A DNA stretch of 64,000 nucleotides from Methanomicrobiales archaeon (GTDB lineage: Archaea; Halobacteriota; Methanomicrobia; Methanomicrobiales; Methanospirillaceae), in the NCBI GenBank assembly GCA_012729535.1, contig JAAYCY010000051.1, forward strand, positions 1 to 64,000, in the 5' to 3' direction. Positions 26,075 to 34,929 of the stretch are shown here, in pieces; the first letter of the stretch is position 1; every line of letters begins with the position of its first letter. Both the position numbers and the translations under genes were made by a program. Below the pieces are notes generated by a model, which was given only the letters and a program-made list of their open reading frames with translations, did no database searches and was not told the DNA's origin.

Positions 26075-26884
26075 ATGAAACGAAAATCCAGATTTTTGGC
26101 ATGCTCCTGGTTTAAAGGTTCTCTCATCATCCTGTCCGCGGCATTAATACTCTTTTTCTGCCTGGTATTTGCAGGACTGGTCCTCTGGCCAGAACCCCGG
26201 GCCCTTATCGATGCACTAACCTCTGAAGAAATATTGTTTGCAATTGAACTCTCCCTGGTTACTTCACTCATTTCTACCCTGTTATGTGCAGTGATTGCCC
26301 TTCCTGTTGCATATGCCCTCTCACGGTACCAGTTTTTTTCATCCCGTCTCATGGGCCTGATAATCAGTCTGCCATTATCCCTTCCTCCCCTTGTTGCAGG
26401 TATCGCACTCCTGATATTCTTTGGTCCGTCATTTTTCGGAGAACTACTAAGAACCATCGGGATTGATATTGTGTATACGACCGGAGCGATAATAATCGCC
26501 CAGTTTTTTGTTAATGTTCCGTACCTGATCCGGGTGATGCGGTCTGCATTTGACTCGGTAAATCCCAGGTATGAATATGTTGCCCGGACACTGGGTGCCA
26601 GTGAACCAGGAGTATTCTTACAGGTGAGCCTTCCCATGTCAAAGCAGGCCCTTCTTGCCGGTCTAACGATAACCTGGTCAAAAGCCATGGGAGAATTTGG
26701 TGCGGTACTGATGCTGGCAGGTGCAACAAAGATGAAGACCGAGACATTGCCGATTGCCCTCTACCTGAACATCTCTACCGGAGATCTTGACATGGCAATA
26801 GCATCAGCCACTATCCTTCTCGCAATATCTGTTGGAACTCTTATAATCTTTGAACATTGGTTTGGCTCAAGGAAGATGATGTAA
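26075..26884 (+). CDS. modB: Molybdate/tungstate ABC transporter permease
   Basis: A 269-residue membrane protein with six helices and the permease loop EYVARTLGASEPGVFLQVSLPMSKQALLAGLTITWSKAMGEFGAVL near residue 170, the EAA segment that contacts the ATPase. The ending GAVLMLAGATKMKTETLPIALYLN is typical of ModB/WtpB. The TAA stop shares its last base with the modC ATG. It forms the channel of the importer with ModC. Confidence 0.92.
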   Translation: MKRKSRFLACSWFKGSLIILSAALILFFCLVFAGLVLWPEPRALIDALTSEEILFAIELSLVTSLISTLLCAVIALPVAYALSRYQFFSSRLMGLIISLPLSLPPLVAGIALLIFFGPSFFGELLRTIGIDIVYTTGAIIIAQFFVNVPYLIRVMRSAFDSVNPRYEYVARTLGASEPGVFLQVSLPMSKQALLAGLTITWSKAMGEFGAVLMLAGATKMKTETLPIALYLNISTGDLDMAIASATILLAISVGTLIIFEHWFGSRKMM

Positions 26885-27984
26885 TGCCACTTGAAATCCG
26901 GTCACTATCAAAAACCCTGGGAGATTTTCATCTCCGTGATGTAAACCTGACCATCAATGATGGTGAATATTTCATCATCCTTGGGCCTTCAGGAGCAGGT
27001 AAGACGATCCTGCTTGAAACGATCGCTGGAATTCATCGTCCGGATAACGGGAGAATATTCCTTGATGACACTGATATTACCGATACACCTGCACGGCTAC
27101 GGCATATTGGTATGGTATACCAGGATTACATGCTTTTTCCTCATCTTACGATCGAAAAAAACATTGGATTTGGTCTTAAGCAACAAGGAGTTCATCCCGA
27201 GGAGATTAAGAGATTAACCGGGGAAATTGCCTCTCTTCTTGAGATCACTCACCTTTTGCCTCGTGATCCGGAAACCCTCTCGGGGGGAGAACAACAGCGG
27301 GTAGCTATTGCACGGGCTCTAATCATCCGGCCCCGGGTTCTCCTCCTTGATGAACCGCTCTCTGCATTGGATGCTATCACCCGGAGAAGGATGAGAAATG
27401 AATTATCCCATCTTCCTTCCCTTACCGGGGTTTCTATCATTCATATTACCCATCATGCCGAGGATCTGGTATCTCTCGGAACCCGGTCAGCAGTCATGGA
27501 TGAAGGAGCAATTGTGCAGATGGGACATCCTGATGAGATTTTCCAAAATCCCCAGACCCCCTTTGTCGCAGCATTTACCGGTATGGAAAACCTGTTACCC
27601 GGAATTGCAGGAACCAGCCATGAGGGAAAGATAATCAAGGTTGGAAATGTCAGAATCCATGCCATTAGTCATCATACTGGTCCGGTAATATTTGGAATCC
27701 GGTCTGAAGACCTCATCTTTTCACGAGAACCACTCCGGTCCAGTGCAAGAAATGTCCTTCAGGCAAAAGTTACGAAAATCCGTCTGATGGGTTCACTTGC
27801 ATGGGTAATGGTTGACTGTGGATTTAGTCTGACCGGCGTGCTTACCGTTCAAAGTCTGTTTGAATTGGGAATAGATGATGGTGATATGGTTTATATCACG
27901 TTTAAAGCATCGGCAGTAATGGTATTCCCTGATGAAAAATGGGATAAAAAAGAATTATCTCTTGAGACCAGAGATGACACGTGA
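26884..27984 (+). CDS. modC: Molybdate/tungstate ABC transporter ATP-binding protein
   Basis: The 366-residue ATPase has Walker A GPSGAGKTILLE near residue 35, a Q-loop in YQDYMLFPH, signature LSGGEQQRVAIARAL near 132, Walker B VLLLDEPLSALD near 152 and the switch histidine in IIHITHH. A TOBE-type domain follows from about residue 285 (IFGIRSEDLIFSREP), which often binds the oxyanion and feeds back on transport. The start at 26884 overlaps the modB stop by one base (TAATG); a longer frame from 26857 only shadows modB. Its 3' end overlaps the convergent fwdC gene by 30 bp. Confidence 0.92.
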   Translation: MPLEIRSLSKTLGDFHLRDVNLTINDGEYFIILGPSGAGKTILLETIAGIHRPDNGRIFLDDTDITDTPARLRHIGMVYQDYMLFPHLTIEKNIGFGLKQQGVHPEEIKRLTGEIASLLEITHLLPRDPETLSGGEQQRVAIARALIIRPRVLLLDEPLSALDAITRRRMRNELSHLPSLTGVSIIHITHHAEDLVSLGTRSAVMDEGAIVQMGHPDEIFQNPQTPFVAAFTGMENLLPGIAGTSHEGKIIKVGNVRIHAISHHTGPVIFGIRSEDLIFSREPLRSSARNVLQAKVTKIRLMGSLAWVMVDCGFSLTGVLTVQSLFELGIDDGDMVYITFKASAVMVFPDEKWDKKELSLETRDDT

Positions 27985-28953
27985 GACCTGCATGGGTTTC
28001 ATGTCTACATCAAAGGTATCATAAATATAGGTTCTGACCTGCTGGACAGTTGGCTCCTGATCCCTGAACGCCTCTTTCACCTGGTCAAGTTGTTTATCAG
28101 AGAGTTTCTTTTTCTTTTCCACAACATCTGCATAGGCTTTTTCTGTTGCAATTTCAGTCGGGATGTAGATTTTTCCGTAAATTATCTCACCCTTCCTTTT
28201 TGCATGCCGCTCTCCCATGTCCCCAATCCAGACCTGGAATATCTGTTTCTTGCCATCAAGTTCGACTTCTTCATCAGCCTTGTAGATGTAAGAAGGCATC
28301 ATCCGCTCTACCTGTCCAAGGACAAAGATATCTCCCTTGACCATCTGGCCTCCAACCCGGCCTTTTGCATTGCCACGGACGATAATCTTACCACCTTCTG
28401 CATGGGTCCCGAGGTGAACATCAACATTGCCACCGATATCGATGGTTCCGCCATTCATAAAGGTAGCAGTGTCTGATCCGGCGTTCCCCTTCACGGTTAC
28501 TTTACCTCCCTGCATTCCACGCCAGTCTCCACGGTAGGATGCAGCAAGGTAGTTCTTTGCATTCCCGTCAACGATGAATTCTCCACCGGTCATTCCGATA
28601 GCACAGAACGAGTCAACATTGCCCTTGACATGGATTTTACCGCCAGACATCCATGCTGCGGTATACATATCGGTGTTACCCTGGACCTCAATCTCTCCGG
28701 CGGTCATCTTCATCCCGATATACTTGACCTTGGTAGTATCTCCGGCAACAATGATCTTCGTATCAGCGGCAGTCTGACCACCTTTACCTTCTACAGAGAA
28801 GTAGTCACTGATCTTTGCCGTCGTGTTTCCAAGGTGAAGATGAAGTTCTCCTATCTGCTGGGCAGTTTTTCCTGCAAAATGATCCGGAGTGATATTCTCT
28901 GCTTCAATATAGAGATCCGGAATTTTGTTAAGGGTAAGTTTTACAATATCCAT
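27955..28953 (-). CDS. fwdC: Formylmethanofuran dehydrogenase subunit C, with C-terminal extension
   Basis: The core is the GXGXG right-handed beta-helix of FwdC: repeated units such as YTAAWMSGGKIHVKGNVDS, CAIGMTGGEFIVDGNAKN and VHLGTHAEGGKIIVRGNAKG from about residue 70 to 225. It scaffolds the complex that reduces CO2 on methanofuran to formylmethanofuran, the first step of methanogenesis. FwdC is usually about 270 residues; here roughly 65 extra residues at the end are helical and basic (EKKKKLSDKQLDQVKEAFRD, QQVRTYIYDTFDVD). It is the last gene of fwdDBAC and overlaps convergent modC by 30 bp. Confidence 0.93.
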   Translation of the reverse strand: MDIVKLTLNKIPDLYIEAENITPDHFAGKTAQQIGELHLHLGNTTAKISDYFSVEGKGGQTAADTKIIVAGDTTKVKYIGMKMTAGEIEVQGNTDMYTAAWMSGGKIHVKGNVDSFCAIGMTGGEFIVDGNAKNYLAASYRGDWRGMQGGKVTVKGNAGSDTATFMNGGTIDIGGNVDVHLGTHAEGGKIIVRGNAKGRVGGQMVKGDIFVLGQVERMMPSYIYKADEEVELDGKKQIFQVWIGDMGERHAKRKGEIIYGKIYIPTEIATEKAYADVVEKKKKLSDKQLDQVKEAFRDQEPTVQQVRTYIYDTFDVDMKPMQVSRVISGLKR

Positions 28954-28966
28954 TCCTTTTCACTCC

Positions 28967-30667
28967 TTAATTGGATTCTACCTCGATTACGTACGGGTTT
29001 GGAACGTAGTGGTTGGAAACCTCGTAGTTATTCAATGTCATGCTGTAGAACTTGAGGAACTTCATCTGGACATCGCGTTCTACCTGTTTGTTCTCCGGCA
29101 CTTTTGCGTCAACCCAGAGTGTCCGCTTGTTTCCGTTGCTGATCACTTCACCATTCTCAACAACCATAGTACCGCTCTTGAATACGTAGTCTGCTGCAGA
29201 GAATGCCTTCTCGATATCTTCCGGATCCCTGACCTTGTCCTCGTCATAGTTGATGATTGCGACATCTGCATCCATACCTGGAGCAAGACCACCAAAGATA
29301 TCATACAGACCAAGTGATTTTGCAGGTCCGGCCCTGGTCATCTGGGCAATCTCAAACATGGACAGTTCACGGTCAAGTGATGCAAGGTTTGTGGCAGAAA
29401 TGACCTTCTCTGAGTGTTTGAATCCCTTGAGCATATCCTGACGTGATTTGTCAGACATGAGCCACTTCATGATACGCGGGTACCGGGTGAATGGCCCTGC
29501 ATTCGGGTGGTCAGTGGTGATGAAGGTTCTCATCGGATCTTTTGCAAGCAGTCCAAGTTCAAGACCGATTGCCCACTGGATGGCACAGACTTTGATATTC
29601 GGGTCGTAGACATAGGGAACAATACCAGAGCTGGTCTCAAGTTCAACATCCACATTTGCCCATTTAAGGTGATTAAGTGAGGTCAGGTGGTGTTCGAACG
29701 GACCATCAGCTGTCATCGTAGTGGTCTCATCAAGAGTAACACAACCAAGGTCCATGGTCATGTTCTTGTTCTTGTTAAAGTAGTCTGCAATCTCCTTTGC
29801 ACCGGATTCAAAGTTTGCCCAGGAATCTCCCTTGTAACTGTGAAACTGGACATGGGTGTGGTGAAGAACCTGTTCACGACCAAACTTGTTGTTTGGCTTG
29901 ACTCCTTGAGCGATCTTTAGCGTATCAAGGGTTGTGGTATAGTTTCCTGGATTTCCAAGGTTGTTTGAGTGGATGTGGATTGAATGTGGAAGTCCGAGTT
30001 TTTCATTTGCTTCCAAAAGGCCTTTAACAATCTCAGCGGGGGTAATGTCAAAGTATGGAACCGGATCGTTGACAGTTACACAGTTTTCTCCCCATCCCCA
30101 TGCTTCAGAGCCACCTGGGTTGACAATTTTAATTCCATATCCCTTGGTAGTTTTAAGTAGCCAGGAGATGTATGCACAGACATTGTCCATTTCGTTGTTT
30201 TTCAGGTACTCAAACACGAACCAGTTATTTCCAAAGACTGGTAATGCACCCTCGTCAATAATTGGTGTGTCCTTTATCTCTTCATGCACGTGTCTTGCAT
30301 AGAGTGGAGGCATTGCTGCTTCCATGACGGTGGTGTATCCCATCCGGGCATATTCATAACCGGTCTTGAAGGTTGTCGGGATTGAGAATCCACCAGACAT
30401 CCGGGTGTTCTTTCCGGTTGGCTTATAAGAGAAGAGTTTGTCTTCAGGACGATAGTTTCTTCCTTCGTTAACTTTCGGACCGGCAACATGTGCATGGACA
30501 TCCACTGCACCGGCCATGACCGACTTGCCCTTTGCATCAATTACCTTTGCCTTGGAGGATACCTTATCTGCAATCTTGCCGTCTTTAATGCAGACATCAG
30601 AGACATCTCCCTTAATTCCAGTCTTCGGGTCGTAGACTTTACCATTTTTAATGATATATTCACTCAT
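28967..30667 (-). CDS. fwdA: Formylmethanofuran dehydrogenase subunit A
   Basis: The 566-residue protein is the amidohydrolase-fold subunit. It shows the metal-binding AVDVHAHVAG near residue 55, IKIVNPGG near 178 with the lysine expected to be carboxylated, SIHIHSNNLGNPGNY near 230, HVQFHSY near 270 and TTDHPNAGPF near 385. It condenses formate, made by subunit B, with methanofuran at a dinuclear zinc site. The gene sits between fwdB and fwdC with gaps of 13 bp on each side. Confidence 0.95.
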   Translation of the reverse strand: MSEYIIKNGKVYDPKTGIKGDVSDVCIKDGKIADKVSSKAKVIDAKGKSVMAGAVDVHAHVAGPKVNEGRNYRPEDKLFSYKPTGKNTRMSGGFSIPTTFKTGYEYARMGYTTVMEAAMPPLYARHVHEEIKDTPIIDEGALPVFGNNWFVFEYLKNNEMDNVCAYISWLLKTTKGYGIKIVNPGGSEAWGWGENCVTVNDPVPYFDITPAEIVKGLLEANEKLGLPHSIHIHSNNLGNPGNYTTTLDTLKIAQGVKPNNKFGREQVLHHTHVQFHSYKGDSWANFESGAKEIADYFNKNKNMTMDLGCVTLDETTTMTADGPFEHHLTSLNHLKWANVDVELETSSGIVPYVYDPNIKVCAIQWAIGLELGLLAKDPMRTFITTDHPNAGPFTRYPRIMKWLMSDKSRQDMLKGFKHSEKVISATNLASLDRELSMFEIAQMTRAGPAKSLGLYDIFGGLAPGMDADVAIINYDEDKVRDPEDIEKAFSAADYVFKSGTMVVENGEVISNGNKRTLWVDAKVPENKQVERDVQMKFLKFYSMTLNNYEVSNHYVPNPYVIEVESN

Positions 30668-30680
30668 AATTCTCTCTCCC

Positions 30681-32000
30681 TTAGTTTGCCTTCAGTTCTT
30701 TGACCCTCTTTAAGACTCCCTCGAGGAATTGCTGATCAGTCATCATACCTTCTGGTGGTTCAACAACCTTTCTGGATTCAATTGGGACATTGTCCATACG
30801 ATAGCAGTTGCCTCCGACTTCTACACCGACAAATGCCACCGGAACGTGGACTTTACAGATGGCGGAGGTCGGTGTGATATGCGGGTCAATGGCTACGGAG
30901 GGAAGTTTTGATATCTCCTTGACACATTGCATGGGAAAATGTGCACCTGGATCGCTACCAAGGACAAACATGGCATCAATCTCCTTTCTCTTCAATAGTT
31001 CGATGGTTCCAGTCTCACCTGGATTGTATCGTGCAAATCCTCTTGAGAGATCAACAGAATAGGGGAACCCGAACTGCCAGCCGAGAACCTGTCCGGATCC
31101 GGTCACGTTATAGTGTCCCCGCATGGCTATGATGGAGAACTTGGTGTAGTTATTCAGATCATTGGTCAGCATGATAGCTGCATCGATGTTGTGGTCTTTA
31201 CCAAGTGACTGAGTAACGCCCATTCCGAAGAATATGACCCCGAACCTACCTGATTTAAGCATTTCTGCAGCTTCATAGACTTTCTCTTTTGGTACACCAG
31301 CAATGATATCTCCGGTAAGTTCCTGGCCACGTACTGCTGCACGAAGTGCCTGAAGCAGTTCATAATCCTGTCCCTGTTCAACCTGGAGATGAACATCCGC
31401 AAGACTAGATGTATCGGTACACCGGGGGTCTACCACAATGATTTTTCTCTGTTTCTGACCTTTTCCGGTAAAGTATCCACGGGGAAAGATGGAATACCGG
31501 GACATGTGTCTGGGGTGCCCGTGTGCCGGGTTGGATCCCCAGAATATAATGCGGTCTGCACGGTTCTTGACCTCTCCAAGGGTACAGCTTGGAATACCTA
31601 CGTTCTGCACTGCAACAAGAGTGGTTCCGTGACAGACTGCTGCGGTATTGTCAACAAGTGCACCACAGAGTTCAGCAATTTCGTGTCCGACGCTCTGCGA
31701 TTCACAGTTGGTTGAAGACCAGCCATACATTGAAGGTTTCTTTGCGTTGGCAAGCATTTGAGCGGTATATTCTATTGCTTCCTCGTAGGTGATGTCGACA
31801 AAAGAGCCATCTTCCTGGAGTCTGCGGGGACGGGTCACCCGGTGGGAATGGTCAGATGCATGCAGGAATTTTTCTGCACCTATGGCACAGGCATTTTCCA
31901 CACTCAGAATCTTTTTTCCTTCATCATCTGTTACAACAGAAAGGTCGTCACAAAGAGTTCCACAGAATGGACATATAACGTCTGTAATTGTTTTGGACAT
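30681..32000 (-). CDS. fwdB: Formylmethanofuran dehydrogenase subunit B (Mo/W catalytic)
   Basis: The molybdopterin-dependent subunit of 439 residues. A [4Fe-4S] site is formed by CPFCGTLCDDL near residue 10 and a cysteine in VENACAIGAEK. The metal ligand is probably the cysteine of SSTNCESQSVGHE near residue 99, encoded by TGC/TGT and not by a selenocysteine codon. It reduces CO2 to formate with ferredoxin electrons. Whether the metal is tungsten or molybdenum cannot be told from sequence, so the fwd symbol is a choice. The start shares one base with the fwdD stop. Confidence 0.95.
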   Translation of the reverse strand: MSKTITDVICPFCGTLCDDLSVVTDDEGKKILSVENACAIGAEKFLHASDHSHRVTRPRRLQEDGSFVDITYEEAIEYTAQMLANAKKPSMYGWSSTNCESQSVGHEIAELCGALVDNTAAVCHGTTLVAVQNVGIPSCTLGEVKNRADRIIFWGSNPAHGHPRHMSRYSIFPRGYFTGKGQKQRKIIVVDPRCTDTSSLADVHLQVEQGQDYELLQALRAAVRGQELTGDIIAGVPKEKVYEAAEMLKSGRFGVIFFGMGVTQSLGKDHNIDAAIMLTNDLNNYTKFSIIAMRGHYNVTGSGQVLGWQFGFPYSVDLSRGFARYNPGETGTIELLKRKEIDAMFVLGSDPGAHFPMQCVKEISKLPSVAIDPHITPTSAICKVHVPVAFVGVEVGGNCYRMDNVPIESRKVVEPPEGMMTDQQFLEGVLKRVKELKAN

Positions 32001-32401
32001 TATTGATCACCCCAGCATTTTGACCGGACGAGTTCAAGAGAATTTAAAACTTTCTCTTTATCGGCAGGGTCAATGGTAATAGGAACACCCTTAAAAGTCG
32101 GCATACCAGTGCTGTACGTTTCAGGACTTGTCACACTGTTTGCCCAAGGTCCCATGGGGATAAATGCAACTCCCGGGTGCGGCCCCTGGGTTGCTTCAAC
32201 TGCTTTTACAACCACTTCACCAAACTCGCTTTTCACCTTGACATTTGTATTTTTCATGATGCCAAGGCGTTTAAAATCAGACTCATCGATTTCGATGATT
32301 CCACAAGCTTTCATGTACTTGTCTGTCTCTTTTCCGCCTTCCATTGAGACGCCCTGCTGAATGGTGCGTCCGGAAATCAGATTAATAGAAATTGCGCTCA
32401 T
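32000..32401 (-). CDS. fwdD: Formylmethanofuran dehydrogenase subunit D
   Basis: A 133-residue protein with the molybdopterin-dinucleotide-binding fold: DFKRLGIMKNTNVKVKSEFGEVVVKAVEATQGPHPGVAFIPMGPWAN. It completes the pterin-binding half of the catalytic unit with FwdB. It is the first gene of the operon; its stop overlaps the fwdB start (TAATG). A TATA box flanked by an inverted repeat lies about 135 bp upstream. The FwdE-H ferredoxin-like subunits are not encoded in this window. Confidence 0.93.
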   Translation of the reverse strand: MSAISINLISGRTIQQGVSMEGGKETDKYMKACGIIEIDESDFKRLGIMKNTNVKVKSEFGEVVVKAVEATQGPHPGVAFIPMGPWANSVTSPETYSTGMPTFKGVPITIDPADKEKVLNSLELVRSKCWGDQ

Positions 32402-32515
32402 ATTGCTCCTCGTAACGAAAAAATCGCCGATGAACTGGTTATGGTCAGATATTATCCGGCCATGATGCCTACCAGAACCAAGAGGACCTGTTTTCCAGTT
32501 AGTTCCGTGATAACA

Positions 32516-32557
32516 AGAATGTTCATTTCCTTACATATAAATTCATTGGAACATTCT
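32516..32557 (-). promoter_or_regulatory. fwd operon promoter flanked by a 9-bp inverted repeat
   Basis: Minus-strand AATTTATATG (32543-32534) is a close match to the archaeal TATA box. It is bracketed by a perfect inverted repeat, AGAATGTTC at 32516-32524 and GAACATTCT at 32549-32557. A dimeric regulator binding both arms would enclose the TATA box. Transcription would start near 32513, leaving a leader of about 110 nt before fwdD. Confidence 0.5.
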
Positions 32558-33394
32558 GTAAAAAATGATTATTTATTGTGGATGTTATGCAGAATATTAA
32601 TTTATTATTCTATATTTGTTCAATTGTTAATTAAAATAAACAAGCAATAAATATATTTGCCAGGTAATAAAACTAATTTAACAATAAATTTTTTTAACCT
32701 ATTTTAGTTAATTATATCGTTTTTTTATTGTATGCCATCAGTTTCCACGCGCAGATTGATTATTATCAGTGAATAAAGGATAAATTTTCAACAAAATATT
32801 GTTATTTCTAATTAAGTTATTTAAAAGTGGTTAAAAGAGTGGCATAAATGCCTGGTTAATTAACTAAGATATTACCTGTATATTATTGGAGACAGAATCA
32901 TTCATGAAGGAAGAACTCGGGAAAATCCTTCAAGAATTCGGGTTGACTCTGCCTCTATCACGTTAAATATGTGCCCGGTAGTTTTGTGCCGGACATTACA
33001 AGGTAGATGGTGCCATGAGATAACTGTGTCGGTATCTTCTGTCTTTTTTGAAGAAAATTGGTGATTAAATAAGTTCAAAATAAAATTTTATATCTAAGTA
33101 TATGTGAAAATTAATGACATTTTATTTATCGATGAATGTGCGTACTCTATCAATAATTTTTTTTTAACTTTTAAAATCAGTGTAGGAAAAATATTGAATC
33201 ATTCCATGAATCAGTTTTGATCCCATTCCGGGGTGCCGCAACCTTTTGAGAATAATGGTGAAGAAGAGAAGAGTGAATTTAAGATCATCATTTAACATTA
33301 TCAAAAATTTATCGTTATTATTTTCATGTTTTGACCATTGAATTGTACCTCAATCAGCATGTCTCTCAGGTAAACATATCAATTTGTATATGTC
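32558..33394. other. Long AT-rich intergenic region between fwdD and fmdE
   Basis: More than 800 bp of very AT-rich sequence separates divergent fwdD and fmdE. It contains a short perfect palindrome GGCATAAATGCC at 32841-32852 and several T-rich runs. A 20-codon frame at 32903-32965 (starting MKEELGKILQ) may be a remnant and is not called. Nothing else is resolved; regulatory DNA for the two operons is the likely content. Confidence 0.45.
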
Positions 33395-34054
33395 ATGAAG
33401 TCAAACATTATTGGAATGTCAAAACGTGGAGATGAATATTCAAAGGAAGAGATCCTCTCTCTTTTGAAAAAGAAAGGTAATAGTGCTACACTCATAGACT
33501 GGTTTGACCGTTGTATAGATTTTCATCAAGGTACTGCAGCAGGTCTTCTCATTGGTATTTACATGGTTGATTATGCTCTCTCACTTCTGAATGCAAAACC
33601 CGGTGATAAATTGTATTCTGTCTGTGAAACCTCAAAATGTGCTCCAGATCCCTTGCAGGTAATTTTACATTGCACACCGGGTAATCACCGTTTGCGGGTT
33701 ATCAACATCGGAAGATTTGCAATGACTGTGAACCGTCCAAGTGACAGCGATTTTGCAGATGGTGTCCGGGTAAAAGTTGATCCTGCAAACCTTGTTGAAA
33801 CCCCCGTCCTTCAAGCATGGTTTGCAAATAGTCCGGAATTTGATGGCAAGACTATGAAAAAACAATTGGTGGAAGATATCATCAATAAAGGGACGGGAAT
33901 GCTCTCCTGGGAAAAGGTCAGAGTTAATGTAACTCATAAACAGAAATGGAAAACCGGAGTATGTTCTTCATGTGGTGAACCGGTTCCGGAAAATCTTTTA
34001 GAAAACGGTCTCTGCCCTGGTTGCGGAAGTCAGAAATATTACGAAAAAATCTAA
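33395..34054 (+). CDS. FmdE-family protein with C-terminal zinc ribbon
   Basis: The 219-residue protein follows the FmdE fold: an N-terminal helix with DFHQGTAAGLLIGIYMVDYA near residue 47, then CETSKCAPDPLQVILHCTPG near 78 and LRVINIGRFAMTVNRP, and a C-terminal zinc ribbon CSSCGEPVP...CPGCG. In typical members the helix reads FHGHxCPG with metal-binding His and Cys; here the second His and the Cys are replaced. FmdE proteins accompany molybdopterin enzymes and are thought to help metal or sulfur handling. The start ATG has no clear ribosome-binding site; an ATG at 33416 is possible. It converges on fdhD with a 5-bp gap. Confidence 0.8.
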   Translation: MKSNIIGMSKRGDEYSKEEILSLLKKKGNSATLIDWFDRCIDFHQGTAAGLLIGIYMVDYALSLLNAKPGDKLYSVCETSKCAPDPLQVILHCTPGNHRLRVINIGRFAMTVNRPSDSDFADGVRVKVDPANLVETPVLQAWFANSPEFDGKTMKKQLVEDIINKGTGMLSWEKVRVNVTHKQKWKTGVCSSCGEPVPENLLENGLCPGCGSQKYYEKI

Positions 34055-34059
34055 CTTTT

Positions 34060-34854
34060 TTAGGAAAACTGAATCCGGTGAGCACCGGTGTAGATGGTCA
34101 TATTCGGTGGCCTGACAAAACCGGCAAGGGTCATGTTCACCTTCTTTGCAAATTCAATTCCCCCTGCAAATGCTGCATTGTTGGATACCATAACCGGAAT
34201 TCCTGCCCGGTATGCCTTTGCTACCATGTCTACCGGAAGTCTGCCTGAACAGACAAGATAACAACGGGAAAGATCGGTCCCCTTTAATAGAGCCATTCCT
34301 ACCGCCTTATCTACGGTAGTATGCCTTCCCATATCCTCAACTCCACAAACGACGGAACCATTTTCATCTAATATCAGGCTACAATGCATCCCGCCTGTAC
34401 GTTTCCAGATGACAGAGTACTCATCCACATGACTCATTGATTGCAGGATTTTTTCAGCACTCAGGACAAGTCCGTTGGAAAGTGGCTGTTTTTCTCCATC
34501 CGGAAGAAGTTCACGGCAGGACCCGCCAGAGCTGTTCTTTGAAAACTCTCCAGGAGTAACATTCGATGAATTTTTGGTAATGACATCAATGTTGGGTAGG
34601 TTTATAGAAGTCTTTTCTATCTCATCCACGGAGCATAGGTATCCTTCACATATCAGATAACCAATAGCGAATGCATCAAGATCAAGGGGGGTAATAGAAA
34701 GGTCTCCGACACGAACCCCGTTAAGAGTAAAGATAATCCGGGATTCTGTACACACTTCGACAACTGTCTCTGCCGGATTATTGTCTTTAACCTTAATTAC
34801 AGGATATTTTTTTGTAATCTTTGGGATTGTATCGTCAGGATGGTTAGTCATCAT
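34060..34854 (-). CDS. fdhD: Formate dehydrogenase accessory sulfurtransferase FdhD
   Basis: FdhD carries sulfur from a cysteine desulfurase to the molybdopterin cofactor of formate dehydrogenase, which is essential for activity. The 264-residue sequence has LNGVRVGDLSITPLDLDAFAIGYLICEGY near residue 44, VWKRTGGMHCS-type centre, VEDMGRHTTVDKAVG near 170 and a C-terminal RAGIPVMVSNNAAF. The usual CxxC loop (CGVC) reads GGSC at residues 110-113, so only the second cysteine remains. It is the third gene of fdhA1-fdhB1-fdhD, 75 bp after fdhB1. Confidence 0.9.
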   Translation of the reverse strand: MMTNHPDDTIPKITKKYPVIKVKDNNPAETVVEVCTESRIIFTLNGVRVGDLSITPLDLDAFAIGYLICEGYLCSVDEIEKTSINLPNIDVITKNSSNVTPGEFSKNSSGGSCRELLPDGEKQPLSNGLVLSAEKILQSMSHVDEYSVIWKRTGGMHCSLILDENGSVVCGVEDMGRHTTVDKAVGMALLKGTDLSRCYLVCSGRLPVDMVAKAYRAGIPVMVSNNAAFAGGIEFAKKVNMTLAGFVRPPNMTIYTGAHRIQFS

Positions 34855-34929
34855 GGTAACCTTTCATCAGGTGAGTAATATGGTATATGTCTTTGTGAGA
34901 GACCGGGAGTAATTAAAAAAAGGAGTGGA

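Noticed and set aside
32441-32650. 69-codon frame across the fwd promoter
   Set aside because: It covers the TATA box and inverted repeat and has a composition typical of non-coding AT-rich DNA.
32903-32965. 20-codon frame beginning MKEELGKILQ
   Set aside because: Too short to judge; may be a remnant but no family match is evident.
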